Shown: piece by piece, positions 1 through 7,732 of the stretch
Position numbering within the stretch: the stretch's first letter is position 1
Layout: the number at the start of each line of letters is the position of its first letter
Assembly (NCBI GenBank): GCA_022846095.1
Contig: AP025583.1
Location: 496,001 to 560,000 of the forward strand
DNA: 64,000 bases
From: Oscillospiraceae bacterium
Lineage (GTDB): Bacteria; Bacillota; Clostridia; Oscillospirales; Oscillospiraceae
Direction: 5' to 3'
Program-made: the position numbers and the translations under genes
The notes under the pieces: generated by a model
The model's database searches: none
Told to the model about the DNA's origin: nothing
Seen by the model: only the letters and a program-made list of their open reading frames with translations

Positions 1-196
1 CCCAGGACTTCAGCTTCGGGATAGCCGTGTGATGGATGAATTCCCGGTGCTCCGGAACCTCCCCACTCGTATCCCGGTCAAACATTACCTCGCAATAGGC
101 CACCTTCCCCAGCGGCTCCCCGTGCCTCCTGGCCAGGATAAGCGTAGCCATGCTGTCCTTCCCAAAGGAGCAGGAGGCGACATATTCCTCCTTCAG
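1..196 (-). CDS. PP-loop / PAPS-reductase-like protein, N-terminal part (runs off left edge)
   Basis: The minus-strand frame from about 196 to the window edge stays open and encodes EEYVASCSFGKDSMATLI followed by KVAYCEVMFDRD and EVPEHREFI. SFGKDS is the PP-loop ATP-binding signature (SxGKDS) of the PAPS-reductase / adenine-nucleotide alpha-hydrolase superfamily, as found in phage and mobile-element homologues. The start is a problem. No ATG, GTG or TTG lies in frame between the preceding in-frame stop and the PP-loop, and the first in-frame ATG (151-149) would remove the motif. A CTG at 196-194, translational coupling, or a mutation that killed the start are all possible. It is the last visible gene of the leftward amidoligase/amidotransferase cassette, directly after the 66-aa gene. 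The 3' part is outside the window. Confidence 0.6.
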   Translation of the reverse strand, partial: MKEEYVASCSFGKDSMATLILARRHGEPLGKVAYCEVMFDRDTSGEVPEHREFIHHTAIPKLKSW

Positions 197-393
197 GACA
201 CCTCAAAGCCGCGAAGCCAGCGGATGGCACGCCACTTCCGGCGGAATTCCTCGGTCCAGGCATACCCAGTGGAATTATCCACCGCAATCCATCGCCCGCC
301 CGCATAGGCAAGGAACAGCCCGCGGGGATGGAATCCGTCCACGACTTTGCGCAGCTGCCCCATGCTGATCCGGCAGATTTCAAAATTCTCCAC
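193..393 (-). CDS. Small hypothetical protein (66 aa) in amidoligase cassette
   Basis: The GTG start at 393 lies inside the last codons of the upstream amidotransferase (14-base overlap) and has a GGAGG about 20 bases upstream within that gene, which suggests coupled translation. The product begins MENFEICRISMGQLRKVV and is rich in aromatic and basic residues (GGRWIAVDN, RRKWRAIRWLRGF). It has no signal peptide or membrane segment, and I do not recognise the family. Its place between the amidotransferase and the PP-loop gene suggests a role in the same modification pathway, possibly as a substrate or small accessory. That is inference from position only. A shorter form starting at the internal ATG (codon 19) cannot be excluded. 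Confidence 0.55.
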   Translation of the reverse strand: MENFEICRISMGQLRKVVDGFHPRGLFLAYAGGRWIAVDNSTGYAWTEEFRRKWRAIRWLRGFEVS

Positions 394-1315
394 AATAAAG
401 ATACTCCTCAATTTCCTCCGGGGTAATCCCTTCTTCAACCAGGCGGTCGATTTCCTCCGGGCATAGGCCGAACGCACCGGCTACGGATTTTAGCTCTTCC
501 AGGTATTCCTGCTCCGCATGCCCGGCGGGTGTTTTACTTAAGGGGAGCGGGTAGCCGGTGAAAAGCGGGAACTGCCAGCTGTCCAGCACGAGCCTGGCGG
601 TATCAAACCCGCTGGTTGTCATCCTGCCGGACACGTCGATCTTCAAAATATCCCCGCAGCGCGTTTCCACCCTCACCGGCTTCTCCAATACAATCTGCAG
701 CTTCTTTAATGCGTGGGCCAAAATCCCCTCCGTCGAGGCATAGAGGTAGAACCCCGGCCTGGGGAAATGGACCAGGCAGAGCGGGTTATCCCCCTTGATA
801 AAATAGAGGCTGTTGCGGCCATCCAGCACGGTAAAGGTGAAAGAACCCTCCATCTGCTCCGCCATATAGGACAGGGTATCGAAGGACAAAACCTTCCTGC
901 GCTCGATAAGCTGCACCGCAATATAGCTGTCCGTCTCTATCCTGGTGTCGTGTAAACCCAGCTTCCGCCTCAGTTTTCCGTCATTGCGGAGCACCCCGTT
1001 GTGCGCCAGGGCAAACGGCATCCCTCCCACGGCACCCCGGAAGGGATGGTTATTGCAGTTCTTCTTCGCGCTCCCCTGGGTAGCCATACGTGTGTGCCCC
1101 ATTACAACATTGGCGTCGCAGGGGAAGAAGAGCCTTATTTTATGTGCGGGAAGCGGACGCTTAAAAATACGCAGCTGCCCGCCGCTGTTATAGGCTACCC
1201 CGGTTGCGTCGGTCCCCCTGGCTTCGCACTCCTCTGCCAGGGTTGAGAGGATGTACAACCGCTGCTTCCCGGTGAAGCAATTTCCATAGTCCACCATACC
1301 GAACAGGCAGCACAT
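380..1315 (-). CDS. Class II glutamine amidotransferase (Ntn hydrolase)
   Basis: This 311-aa protein starts MCCLFG, so Cys2 becomes the N-terminal nucleophile after Met removal. GlmS-like glutaminase landmarks follow in order: RGTDATG (33-39, glutamine carboxylate contact), GHTRMATQG (73-81), AHNG near 108 (oxyanion hole) and ETDSY. The domain hydrolyses glutamine and passes ammonia to a partner. No synthase or isomerase domain is attached; the remaining 100 or so C-terminal residues are of unknown function. The ATG overlaps the TGA of the upstream amidoligase by one base (TGATG), so the two are coupled. Amidoligase/class-II-amidotransferase pairs are a recognised theme in phages and mobile elements, where they are proposed to build or modify peptides or amide metabolites. 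The partner assignment is inference. Confidence 0.85.
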   Translation of the reverse strand: MCCLFGMVDYGNCFTGKQRLYILSTLAEECEARGTDATGVAYNSGGQLRIFKRPLPAHKIRLFFPCDANVVMGHTRMATQGSAKKNCNNHPFRGAVGGMPFALAHNGVLRNDGKLRRKLGLHDTRIETDSYIAVQLIERRKVLSFDTLSYMAEQMEGSFTFTVLDGRNSLYFIKGDNPLCLVHFPRPGFYLYASTEGILAHALKKLQIVLEKPVRVETRCGDILKIDVSGRMTTSGFDTARLVLDSWQFPLFTGYPLPLSKTPAGHAEQEYLEELKSVAGAFGLCPEEIDRLVEEGITPEEIEEYLYCGEF

Positions 1316-2427
1316 CAGATCTCCACCTCCGCGTCCACAGGCTCGTTGACATACAGGCGGCGCTCTTTTAAGTAATGGATTAGTTCAGGCGCCCGGATGC
1401 CCGCCGCGAAGCTGGTCCAGGATAAGCCTTTCAGCTGTTCGTCGGACATGGAAACCGCCACGCTGCACAGCCTGTCAACAAGCTGCAGCGTGGCGATCAG
1501 CGTATTGTATTTGAGTGTACCCCGGAAAATACGGAACTCCACGGTATCGCGGTTCTGGAGGTTGACAGAGGAATACCTGCCGCCGCCAAACCCTTTCTTG
1601 GCGTGGTCCAGTATCTCCATAGGCTGCTCCTGGTAGCCGTAGCGTGCCGCCCAGCGCTTCAACTGGCGCTCGGTCCGCCTGCTGAATTTCAGCAGCTCCT
1701 CCCAGTGCTTTTCAAAGAAGTACAGCACACGGGCGATACGGGCGTCTTGCTCCTCCTCCGTCTCTCCAAAGGTGGAGCGGTTGACATGGATATGCAGCCC
1801 GCACGTCCTGGCCTTATGGCTGGTATAGCCCATGGAGGCGGCTTTCTCCAAAATATCCGGCCAGGGCATCCGGCTGCGGTGGAACGCCAGCGTCATGGGG
1901 TGGGTGACAATCTCAAAGCCGTCGTCGAGCGAGCCGTCATGCTTGCAGTAAATCAGCTCGTCGGTGCGGTTGGCCAGGCCGAGCAGCTCATCCGCATTCC
2001 CACCGTACTCTCCGGCGCCGTCGATCTCCAGCTCTACGCCGAAAAAGCGCCCACCCTCGCCGTAGAACAGGGGGGTGGGCTTATAATAGTAGTCGTTGAT
2101 GGCCCTGTGGTACGCCGCGGGGGTGCAGCAGCCCTCACAGAGCGGTTCCTCCCCCTCTGGGTCGTCCCCGGTATAATGTGCGTCCTCGCTGCGGATGAGC
2201 GCGCCGCAGCGTGTACATTCGGTATAGTGGTAGTCATAGCAGCGCTGGCAGAGCGGCGTAGTGCTGTTCCCGGCGCTATCGTCGCGCCAGATACGTCCGC
2301 CGCACTCATGGCACAGTACGGTTTCAGCCTCCAGGCAGCTGCCGCAGAGTTCCTGGTCATCGAAGCCATGGCAGTCGGAGCTGTCCAGCTCTTCCCCGCA
2401 GATACTACAGATAAAGGTTTCCCTCAT
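1315..2427 (-). CDS. Amidoligase-family (COOH-NH2 ligase) protein with N-terminal zinc ribbons
   Basis: The 370-aa protein has two parts. Residues 1-101 hold about five CxxC knuckles (CSIC at 7, CGSC at 28, CHEC at 39, CQRC at 60, CTRC at 71), indicating treble-clef or rubredoxin-like zinc ribbons. Residues 130-340 match the amidoligase_2 / gamma-glutamylcysteine-synthetase fold: GVELEIDG (130-137), KHDGSL with GFEIVTHP, CGLHIHVN and VEFRIFRGTL. In this family the acidic and histidine clusters bind Mg-ATP and a carboxylate that is joined to an amine. The start has a good site (AAGGAGGAGTAACAC before the ATG). It is first in a tightly packed leftward cassette followed by the amidotransferase. 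Ammonia made by the partner could be the amine, or the enzyme may ligate a peptide. Confidence 0.75.
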   Translation of the reverse strand: MRETFICSICGEELDSSDCHGFDDQELCGSCLEAETVLCHECGGRIWRDDSAGNSTTPLCQRCYDYHYTECTRCGALIRSEDAHYTGDDPEGEEPLCEGCCTPAAYHRAINDYYYKPTPLFYGEGGRFFGVELEIDGAGEYGGNADELLGLANRTDELIYCKHDGSLDDGFEIVTHPMTLAFHRSRMPWPDILEKAASMGYTSHKARTCGLHIHVNRSTFGETEEEQDARIARVLYFFEKHWEELLKFSRRTERQLKRWAARYGYQEQPMEILDHAKKGFGGGRYSSVNLQNRDTVEFRIFRGTLKYNTLIATLQLVDRLCSVAVSMSDEQLKGLSWTSFAAGIRAPELIHYLKERRLYVNEPVDAEVEI

Positions 2428-2430
2428 GTG

Positions 2431-2652
2431 TTACTCCTCCTTTGTAAGCACGTCGATGGCAGCGCAGATGACAGCGGCCAGCGCGGCCAGTGCGATGCCG
2501 ATCAGGTCTTTTCCGAACTTGCCCTGGTTATCCTTAATGGTTCCGTCCCCCTTGGGTTTACCGGGACTTTAAATCTGCAGGATGCGGTGGAGGAACTGCG
2601 CTGCGAAGCCGGATATGACGGCGCGGATGGCAGACAGGATAGATTTGAGCAT
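2431..2652 (-). pseudogene. Small hydrophobic ORF split by an in-frame TAA (27 + 45 codons)
   Basis: A ribosome site (AAAGGAGATCGTCAAC) precedes an ATG at 2652-2650. The peptide MLKSILSAIRAVISGFAAQF reads on for seven more codons and ends at TAA (2571-2569). The same frame then stays open for 45 more codons, encoding a polar stretch and a hydrophobic helix (LIGIALAALAAVICAAIDV), and stops at 2431, just before the amidoligase start. The second part has no usable start of its own. Either a nonsense mutation broke one 73-codon membrane-associated gene, or the stop is read through, or only the 27-residue amphipathic peptide is made. Family not recognised. Confidence 0.4.
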
Positions 2653-2742
2653 GTTGACGATCTCCTTTCAGATTTGGATTGGGCACGGCTGTTTCCCGGG
2701 TTCCCACACTGATTCTACTGAAAACCCACAGGAAACAAAAAT

Positions 2743-2787
2743 ATCCCCGGGGGGCTGCCGGCGTCGGGATTGGCAGCCCCCGGGGAT
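2743..2787 (-). terminator. Hairpin, probable leftward terminator
   Basis: ATCCCCGGGGGGCTGCC at 2743-2759 pairs with GGCAGCCCCCGGGGAT at 2772-2787. On the minus strand the stem is followed by ATTTTTGTTT, which fits a rho-independent terminator for leftward transcripts from the Rep-like gene. There is no T-run on the plus side. Confidence 0.6.
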
Positions 2788-2868
2788 TCTTCAAGATAAT
2801 AATATATCTTTAAAAAGAGAACAAATAAGATAAAACAAGCTCATGGAATCAGAGAGAGGAGAGCAAAT

Positions 2869-3078
2869 ATGTATTTGAACGATCAACTACTTTATGAATT
2901 TGACGGAGGGGCGTTAGAGAACGAGTACCTAACGCCGATGGAAGCCATGGAACTTCTTCGCATCGGTAAAAATAAAATTTATGAACTACTGGCCTCTGGT
3001 ACGCTTCCGGCAATTCGGCTTGGAAAGCAGTGGCGTATCAGCAGACGGGCAATTCTTGACTTGGAAGAGCGTTATTAG
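2869..3078 (+). CDS. Excisionase-like helix-turn-helix protein (69 aa)
   Basis: The sequence carries the signature of small Xis/MerR-like DNA-binding proteins of Firmicutes mobile elements: YLTPMEAMELLRIGKNKIYE, then LLASGTLPAIRLGKQWRIS and a terminal RRAILDLEERY. The winged-helix HTH spans roughly residues 20-68. Such proteins act as recombination directionality factors or small regulators of integrative elements. The ATG follows GAGAGGAGAGCAAAT. Its last 41 bases overlap, on the opposite strand, the 3' end of the Rep-like gene, so the two genes converge. It lies 4.8 kb from the recombinase, so its pairing with that enzyme is inference. Confidence 0.75.
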   Translation: MYLNDQLLYEFDGGALENEYLTPMEAMELLRIGKNKIYELLASGTLPAIRLGKQWRISRRAILDLEERY

Positions 3079-4216
3079 GGACGCAGAAGCCCAACAAGCT
3101 CGGAATGCTGCTTAGGCGGGCAGCTTTGCCAAACCATTTTTCTGGAATCGTTACAGGGTTAACGCCCAGACGAGCCAGTCCATCCAAAAGATAACGAGCG
3201 GAGCGCCCATCCCGCTGATAGTCACGAATTGTCTGATACAGGCTTCGGTTCGCAGATACATCCTGTAAAAAACGAATCATTTTGTCCGACTGTACGGCTG
3301 TTTTGTGGGCTTGGATAATCTTGCAGGCTAAGTTCAATGTATAGTAGTCGCCTGTGCAAAAAAGCATTTTCGTGTATCTCTCAAACTCCGCCCGGCATAG
3401 GTCTTGCGTGTAGGACAGTAAATCTGCAAGGCTTATGTCGGGTACTTTTTGCAGCAGATAGCGAAGTTTAGCTGGATGTAGTTGCATTTCAAAGCGCAGC
3501 AGTCCGTTTGCCTCTTCAGGGATTTCTTTAAAGTAACACAAGTTGTCCTTCATTTGGCGGTATTTGTTATAGATGCTAATGTCAAATGAAGCTGCGCGAA
3601 GCAGTAGCGCGTCAGAATAAGGCCGACATCTATGTGCTGAATGATCATAATGGGTATCTTCCTGTAGAAACCGGCATCGGTTCCCGCGCCGCATAAGTTT
3701 CAGGTAGCTTGCGGCTATATCGTCGGATTCAAATTTATAATTCGTACAGAGATCAAGGCGTGAGATGGAGAAATCTTCAATCGTGCATCGGAGCGTACGT
3801 CCAAGCCTCACGTTGCGGTATTCCGTTAAACCCAACCGGCAAATGCAATCGTTTAGTTTGGCAATCAATAGATGATTCGTCAAGGGCGTGCTTTCATAAA
3901 TACCGAGATAACTTTGATCCCCCACCAAGAGGCGCGGATTGATAATTAGTACAAGAGAATAGTATGGAAATTCCTGTTCTGAGTAATTTAGCTGTTTTAA
4001 AATAACGCGAACGCCTATAGAAGAAAAAACATCGCTATTATAAATACGCCCTTGCCCAAGAACAGTGTAGTATGTTTTACACATGGCGTGGTAAAGCTTT
4101 TCTTTTATCATGGAAAAATCAGTATAACCTATCTGCAGCGTAAACTCTATCGTATGTATACTAAATACCAAGGATTCAGTCATCTGCACAGCACAATCAT
4201 ACACGCAGTTTTGCAT
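3038..4216 (-). CDS. Putative replication-initiation (Rep-like) protein
   Basis: A 392-aa cytosolic protein preceded by a good ribosome site (AGGAGAGAGCAAC). It contains ISRLDLCTNYKF, a tyrosine-rich block SFDISIYNKYRQM, and GLLRFEMQLHPAKLRYLL. This layout resembles the II/X or CRI-type phage and plasmid replication proteins, in which an R-(L/V)-D-(L/V) strand and later tyrosines belong to the nicking domain. I recognise the resemblance but not a definite family; no HUH motif is clear by eye. It lies near an Xis-like gene and a DUF927-like helicase, which supports a role in element replication. The gene is AT-rich compared with the chromosome. It could also be an uncharacterised DNA-binding protein. 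Confidence 0.45.
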   Translation of the reverse strand: MQNCVYDCAVQMTESLVFSIHTIEFTLQIGYTDFSMIKEKLYHAMCKTYYTVLGQGRIYNSDVFSSIGVRVILKQLNYSEQEFPYYSLVLIINPRLLVGDQSYLGIYESTPLTNHLLIAKLNDCICRLGLTEYRNVRLGRTLRCTIEDFSISRLDLCTNYKFESDDIAASYLKLMRRGNRCRFLQEDTHYDHSAHRCRPYSDALLLRAASFDISIYNKYRQMKDNLCYFKEIPEEANGLLRFEMQLHPAKLRYLLQKVPDISLADLLSYTQDLCRAEFERYTKMLFCTGDYYTLNLACKIIQAHKTAVQSDKMIRFLQDVSANRSLYQTIRDYQRDGRSARYLLDGLARLGVNPVTIPEKWFGKAARLSSIPSLLGFCVPNNALPSQELPVC

Positions 4217-4336
4217 GTTGCTCTCTCCTGTTCACGTTCATATTTGATGGAACTGGCGGTTCTTGCTGCCATCCTTAGCAACATGTTTATCCCATATTAA
4301 TATTTCACGATTAGTCCCGTGCAGGTTTATTTATAC

Positions 4337-4365
4337 TTGCTGCTCCTTTGAATGTCCTGTACAAT
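4337..4365 (+). promoter_or_regulatory. Sigma-A-type promoter for the 424-aa gene
   Basis: TTGCTG (4337-4342), a 17-base spacer and TACAAT (4360-4365) lie about 100 bases upstream of the 4465 start. The long leader contains the inverted repeat at 4380-4431. Confidence 0.6.
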
Positions 4366-4379
4366 GAAGATAAATTCCC

Positions 4380-4431
4380 CCTGTTTTAGGTGGGATGTGT
4401 GGGAACTCCCCTGTTTCCCACCTAAAATAGG
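4380..4431. repeat. Inverted repeat in the leader of the 424-aa gene
   Basis: CCTGTTTTAGGTGGGA (4380-4395) and TCCCACCTAAAATAGG (4416-4431) match at 15 of 16 positions with a 20-base loop. It sits just after the promoter at 4337-4365, so it could be an operator or an RNA hairpin controlling the downstream gene. No T-run follows, so simple termination is unlikely. Confidence 0.6.
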
Positions 4432-4464
4432 AGCACAGTTTAATAGTTTGGAGGCTACACATCT

Positions 4465-5739
4465 ATGACACTATTTGATGCGATTTTTTCTCCTAAGCCT
4501 CATCCGGCACCATTGTACAACGACTATATATTAGGGGTTTCTCTATTGAATACCGATGCTTCTGTGGCAGAAATTTTGCAGATTGCATTTTCCATGATGA
4601 TCAAATGTGTTAATCATATCCCTCAAGATATTTCCTATATAGACGGATTTATTAAAAGCGATTATAGAGATAGCGAATTGTGGTCAATATTGGCTGATGA
4701 TGTTATAACCTCATTGCTGATTAACTTTCGGCATAAATTGGAGGCACCTATGTATGGTTTAAGCGAATTGTGCGGTCCAAAAGATGATCTCGGAAATATG
4801 AGCAAAAAATTAAAACATTGCATGCCTGCAATACTTAACGAAGCAATAGGCGCATCATTAGTTATAAATAAGGGCGCGCAAAAAACGGCGACCCAATATC
4901 CCAACTTAGTCTCAACGCTTATAAGAAATTCCGTAGTAAGTTGCTTTTCTAAAGAAGACTCTACAAGATTGAGTTGGGCCTATAACAAGCGGTTTTACTG
5001 CAACTGTTTGAGCGATATTATTATGAGCGAAGATACTGCTGATGAACCAAGAAAGCTTCCTTCATATTCTAAAGAAGAAATATTTATTTTAGAACGGCTA
5101 TTTTCTTTAGAGCTTTATTTAATGATGCTTGATCATGGGCAGTTGAACTCAAAAGAGCTAAAACTGATCTTCAAAACACTGCAGTATCTTTCAAATGCCA
5201 CAACACGCTACCCAATTTATCAGTTCTTGAATACACAACTTGATAAAAATATTGGCGCAATTGAATTTTGCCTTAAATTAATAGGTTCATTTATATTTCC
5301 TGCGTGGCAATCTACAACATGTGAGTATTTATGTCAGCGCTTTCAGCCAAAAACGGAAAAGTCTTTACTTGAACTAATTGGAGCGCTGGAAACGGCACAA
5401 AATATGTTGGGAAACAAGTTGGATAATACTTATTTAAATAAGCAGAGAGAGAGAAAAGCACCAAAAAGAAAAATGAAAGAAACGTATTCAAAATCTTTAA
5501 AAGAAAATGCTGTCAATTGGTGGGATTCTAGAGAAACGGTCTGCTCGGCACTGACTGGATACGCAGATGATGTAAATAATAGGTATTTCAGATCCCTGCT
5601 TTTGGACGAATCATTTTTCAGGAAGTGGTATTTCCTACCCGTACATTATGAAGAAGATGACTTTAATAATAAATATTTAGGCGAAGATCAGGCCGATTTG
5701 AACGACGATATATATGGAATAGAATACTTCGAATTTTAA
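4465..5739 (+). CDS. Hypothetical protein, 424 aa, orphan cargo gene
   Basis: A strong ribosome site (TTTGGAGGCTACACATCT) supports the start. The protein is strikingly AT-rich in codon use compared with the chromosome. It is predicted to be soluble and mostly helical, with a basic linker (KQRERKAPKRKMKETYSKS, about residues 330-348) and a very acidic tail (EEDD, GEDQADLNDD). I see no nucleotide-binding, nuclease, protease or membrane motif and do not recognise the family. It is a stand-alone unit, with its own promoter, a leader with an inverted repeat, and a perfect terminator. That is typical of morons or defence cargo on mobile elements, but no function can be assigned. Confidence 0.75.
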   Translation: MTLFDAIFSPKPHPAPLYNDYILGVSLLNTDASVAEILQIAFSMMIKCVNHIPQDISYIDGFIKSDYRDSELWSILADDVITSLLINFRHKLEAPMYGLSELCGPKDDLGNMSKKLKHCMPAILNEAIGASLVINKGAQKTATQYPNLVSTLIRNSVVSCFSKEDSTRLSWAYNKRFYCNCLSDIIMSEDTADEPRKLPSYSKEEIFILERLFSLELYLMMLDHGQLNSKELKLIFKTLQYLSNATTRYPIYQFLNTQLDKNIGAIEFCLKLIGSFIFPAWQSTTCEYLCQRFQPKTEKSLLELIGALETAQNMLGNKLDNTYLNKQRERKAPKRKMKETYSKSLKENAVNWWDSRETVCSALTGYADDVNNRYFRSLLLDESFFRKWYFLPVHYEEDDFNNKYLGEDQADLNDDIYGIEYFEF

Positions 5740-5745
5740 CCTTGC

Positions 5746-5791
5746 AAAAAGATACAACCCCCAACCGTTAGGTTGGGGGTTGTATCTTTTT
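5746..5791. terminator. Bidirectional rho-independent terminator
   Basis: A perfect 21-bp stem runs from 5746-5766 (five A, then GATACAACCCCCAACC) to 5771-5791 (its complement, ending in five T), with a GTTA loop. The A-run and T-run make it work in both directions. It isolates the 424-aa gene from the helicase gene. Confidence 0.9.
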
Positions 5792-5923
5792 GTTGTTAAT
5801 ATGCAAAAAAGTGTACAAGTATTGACGGATAGCTATAAATACATAAAAACGACGTCATGCTATGATTTTATCGGTTCTACAGAACCAAGCTATAAAGCCC
5901 GACAAATAAAAGGAGTGATTTAC

Positions 5924-7684
5924 ATGAACTTTCCTCAATTACCAAACGGCTACCACTGGGATCACAATTATATTGTTTATCAGCCCTCAGAAGGCCCAGA
6001 GTGCTTTCGCTGCAACTTTTTCCCCGTAGTCAAAAAGGCTAGCAGCATAAGTGCCGCACAAAAGGGAAACCCGCTGGTCTCTTTTCAATTATGCATAGAC
6101 GGGCACCTGAGTAGTGAGGTACATACGATGCAGCTTTCCCAAATTCGTAGCTGCGAGTTGGAGCTACTAGACATTAAATGTAAAAGTGTGGGTGAAACGC
6201 GTGTGTTACCCCGGCTCATGTACAGGATTGCGCGGGAGCAAGTAGCGGCGAGTAACCTTACTATGGCGCAATACTTTCCCAATTGCGGTTGGGCGAGTAT
6301 GGATGGATTTCCAGTGTATGTTGCAGGAAACCGAGTAATTACCGCAAGCGGATGGGCTGACCCTTCTCGTTACAGCCTTTCACCATCGCTGACTGACTTG
6401 ACGCTGGAAGTCGACGATACCATCAATAAGGCTGATGCCGCGCGCTATGTTCGCAATTTGTGCCGCCTCCACCCAGGTGTTTCAGACATTCTTGTGGCAT
6501 CTGCGGTCGCGGGTCATTTATTCTCCCTGTTCGTAGAAGCTGGGGTTACTCCCCGACTGATCATGTACATCGTGGGACCCTCCATGATGAAGAAAACTAC
6601 CCTCGCCACATTGATCGGCGGCACTTACAACCCCACCAGTGATAATTGCCCACATCTCGTCAACCTCCTATCCAGCACCGCCGCCGTGCACCAGAAGGTA
6701 TCTGCCTTTTCGGACTGCTGTATCATTTTAGATGACCTCAACGCCAGCGAGTCTAAAGCTGAAATGCGGCGTAGGGAAGAGCGCCTCGGTGAGGTTATCC
6801 GTACGGCCGGGAATGTGGCGAGTAAGGAGAAGATGGCCGGCAAAAGCACTGCCCTCGCACTTCCGCGTGGTATAGTTTTCGTGACCGCCGAGTACACACT
6901 GCGAGCCTATTCTACGATGGCCCGATGTGTTGTGCTTCACTTGGATGATCCTGTAAGGAATGAAGTTCTAACACCGCTCCAACGCCGCCCTAAGGCCTTA
7001 TCCACTTTTTGGTTTTTCTTCTTGCGATGGTGCTGCCAAAATTATATGAAGATTCTGGATTACATTCGGAACAACTATCATCGGCATCGGTCGGAAGGTG
7101 CTGTGCATCCTGGCATGGAACGACTCGACGATGCATACTTTGTTCTAACGGTGGCGATGGACATACTTGAATGTTATCAGAAAGTTATAGCGCCAGGACG
7201 CGTCTCTACGATCGGGCGCATCACGGACAATTTCTATCACCATTTGGACTGTAATCTGGAACAGCAGGTGCAGGAGCTACGGCAGCTCCAAGCATCCACA
7301 GACAGCGATCGTTTCTCTAAAATGCTGGCCAAACTATTTTATGGCAGGAAGTTGGATTTGCAAAAGAAGAAGCACCTTGGCCCAGACTGTAATGGAGCGC
7401 AGGACAAGGACAAGCGAATGCTCTACCTTTCCTTAGAGTACCTGACAGGCAAAGCCCGCCAGTACTTTAGGGACACTTCCATCACGAGACAGGCTATCAC
7501 TGCAGAACTACGCAGAAATGGTCTTCTGGAAATGGACAGGAGTAGGCGTAGCACCAAGAAGGTTGGTAACGCTCGTTTCCTTCATATCCCTCTGGATCGT
7601 CTTCAAGCCTACTATGGTACGCCCCTGTGCCAACCGGGAAGCCATGAGCTTTGGGACATCATGCACCCTGACGAGCACGTTTGA
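5924..7684 (+). CDS. DUF927 / SF3-like helicase domain protein (element replication)
   Basis: The start at 5924 is chosen because AAAGGAGTGATTTAC precedes it; the frame is open further upstream but runs through the terminator. The product has about 586 aa. An N-terminal region ends with FPNCGWASMDGFPVYVAG, typical of DUF927 proteins. An ATPase core follows: Walker A-like GPSMMKKTTLA (about 218-228; the usual Gly is replaced, as in several of these proteins), Walker B CCIILDDLN (about 267-275), and FVTAEYTL as a sensor strand. The C-terminal third contains a winged-helix-like segment. Such proteins help phage- and plasmid-type elements replicate. It follows the perfect terminator at 5746-5791, so it needs its own promoter, which I could not define. 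Confidence 0.7.
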   Translation: MNFPQLPNGYHWDHNYIVYQPSEGPECFRCNFFPVVKKASSISAAQKGNPLVSFQLCIDGHLSSEVHTMQLSQIRSCELELLDIKCKSVGETRVLPRLMYRIAREQVAASNLTMAQYFPNCGWASMDGFPVYVAGNRVITASGWADPSRYSLSPSLTDLTLEVDDTINKADAARYVRNLCRLHPGVSDILVASAVAGHLFSLFVEAGVTPRLIMYIVGPSMMKKTTLATLIGGTYNPTSDNCPHLVNLLSSTAAVHQKVSAFSDCCIILDDLNASESKAEMRRREERLGEVIRTAGNVASKEKMAGKSTALALPRGIVFVTAEYTLRAYSTMARCVVLHLDDPVRNEVLTPLQRRPKALSTFWFFFLRWCCQNYMKILDYIRNNYHRHRSEGAVHPGMERLDDAYFVLTVAMDILECYQKVIAPGRVSTIGRITDNFYHHLDCNLEQQVQELRQLQASTDSDRFSKMLAKLFYGRKLDLQKKKHLGPDCNGAQDKDKRMLYLSLEYLTGKARQYFRDTSITRQAITAELRRNGLLEMDRSRRSTKKVGNARFLHIPLDRLQAYYGTPLCQPGSHELWDIMHPDEHV

Positions 7685-7732
7685 TCCCTGCAGAAAAATG
7701 GCGATATATTATTTTATAGAGGAGGAAGCAAC

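Noticed and set aside
4380-4431. CRISPR-like repeat pair
   Set aside because: Only one inverted pair with no direct repeats or regular spacers.
5780-5923. Extended N-terminus of the DUF927-type protein
   Set aside because: The frame is open but begins inside the terminator hairpin and lacks a ribosome site; the ATG at 5924 has a good one.
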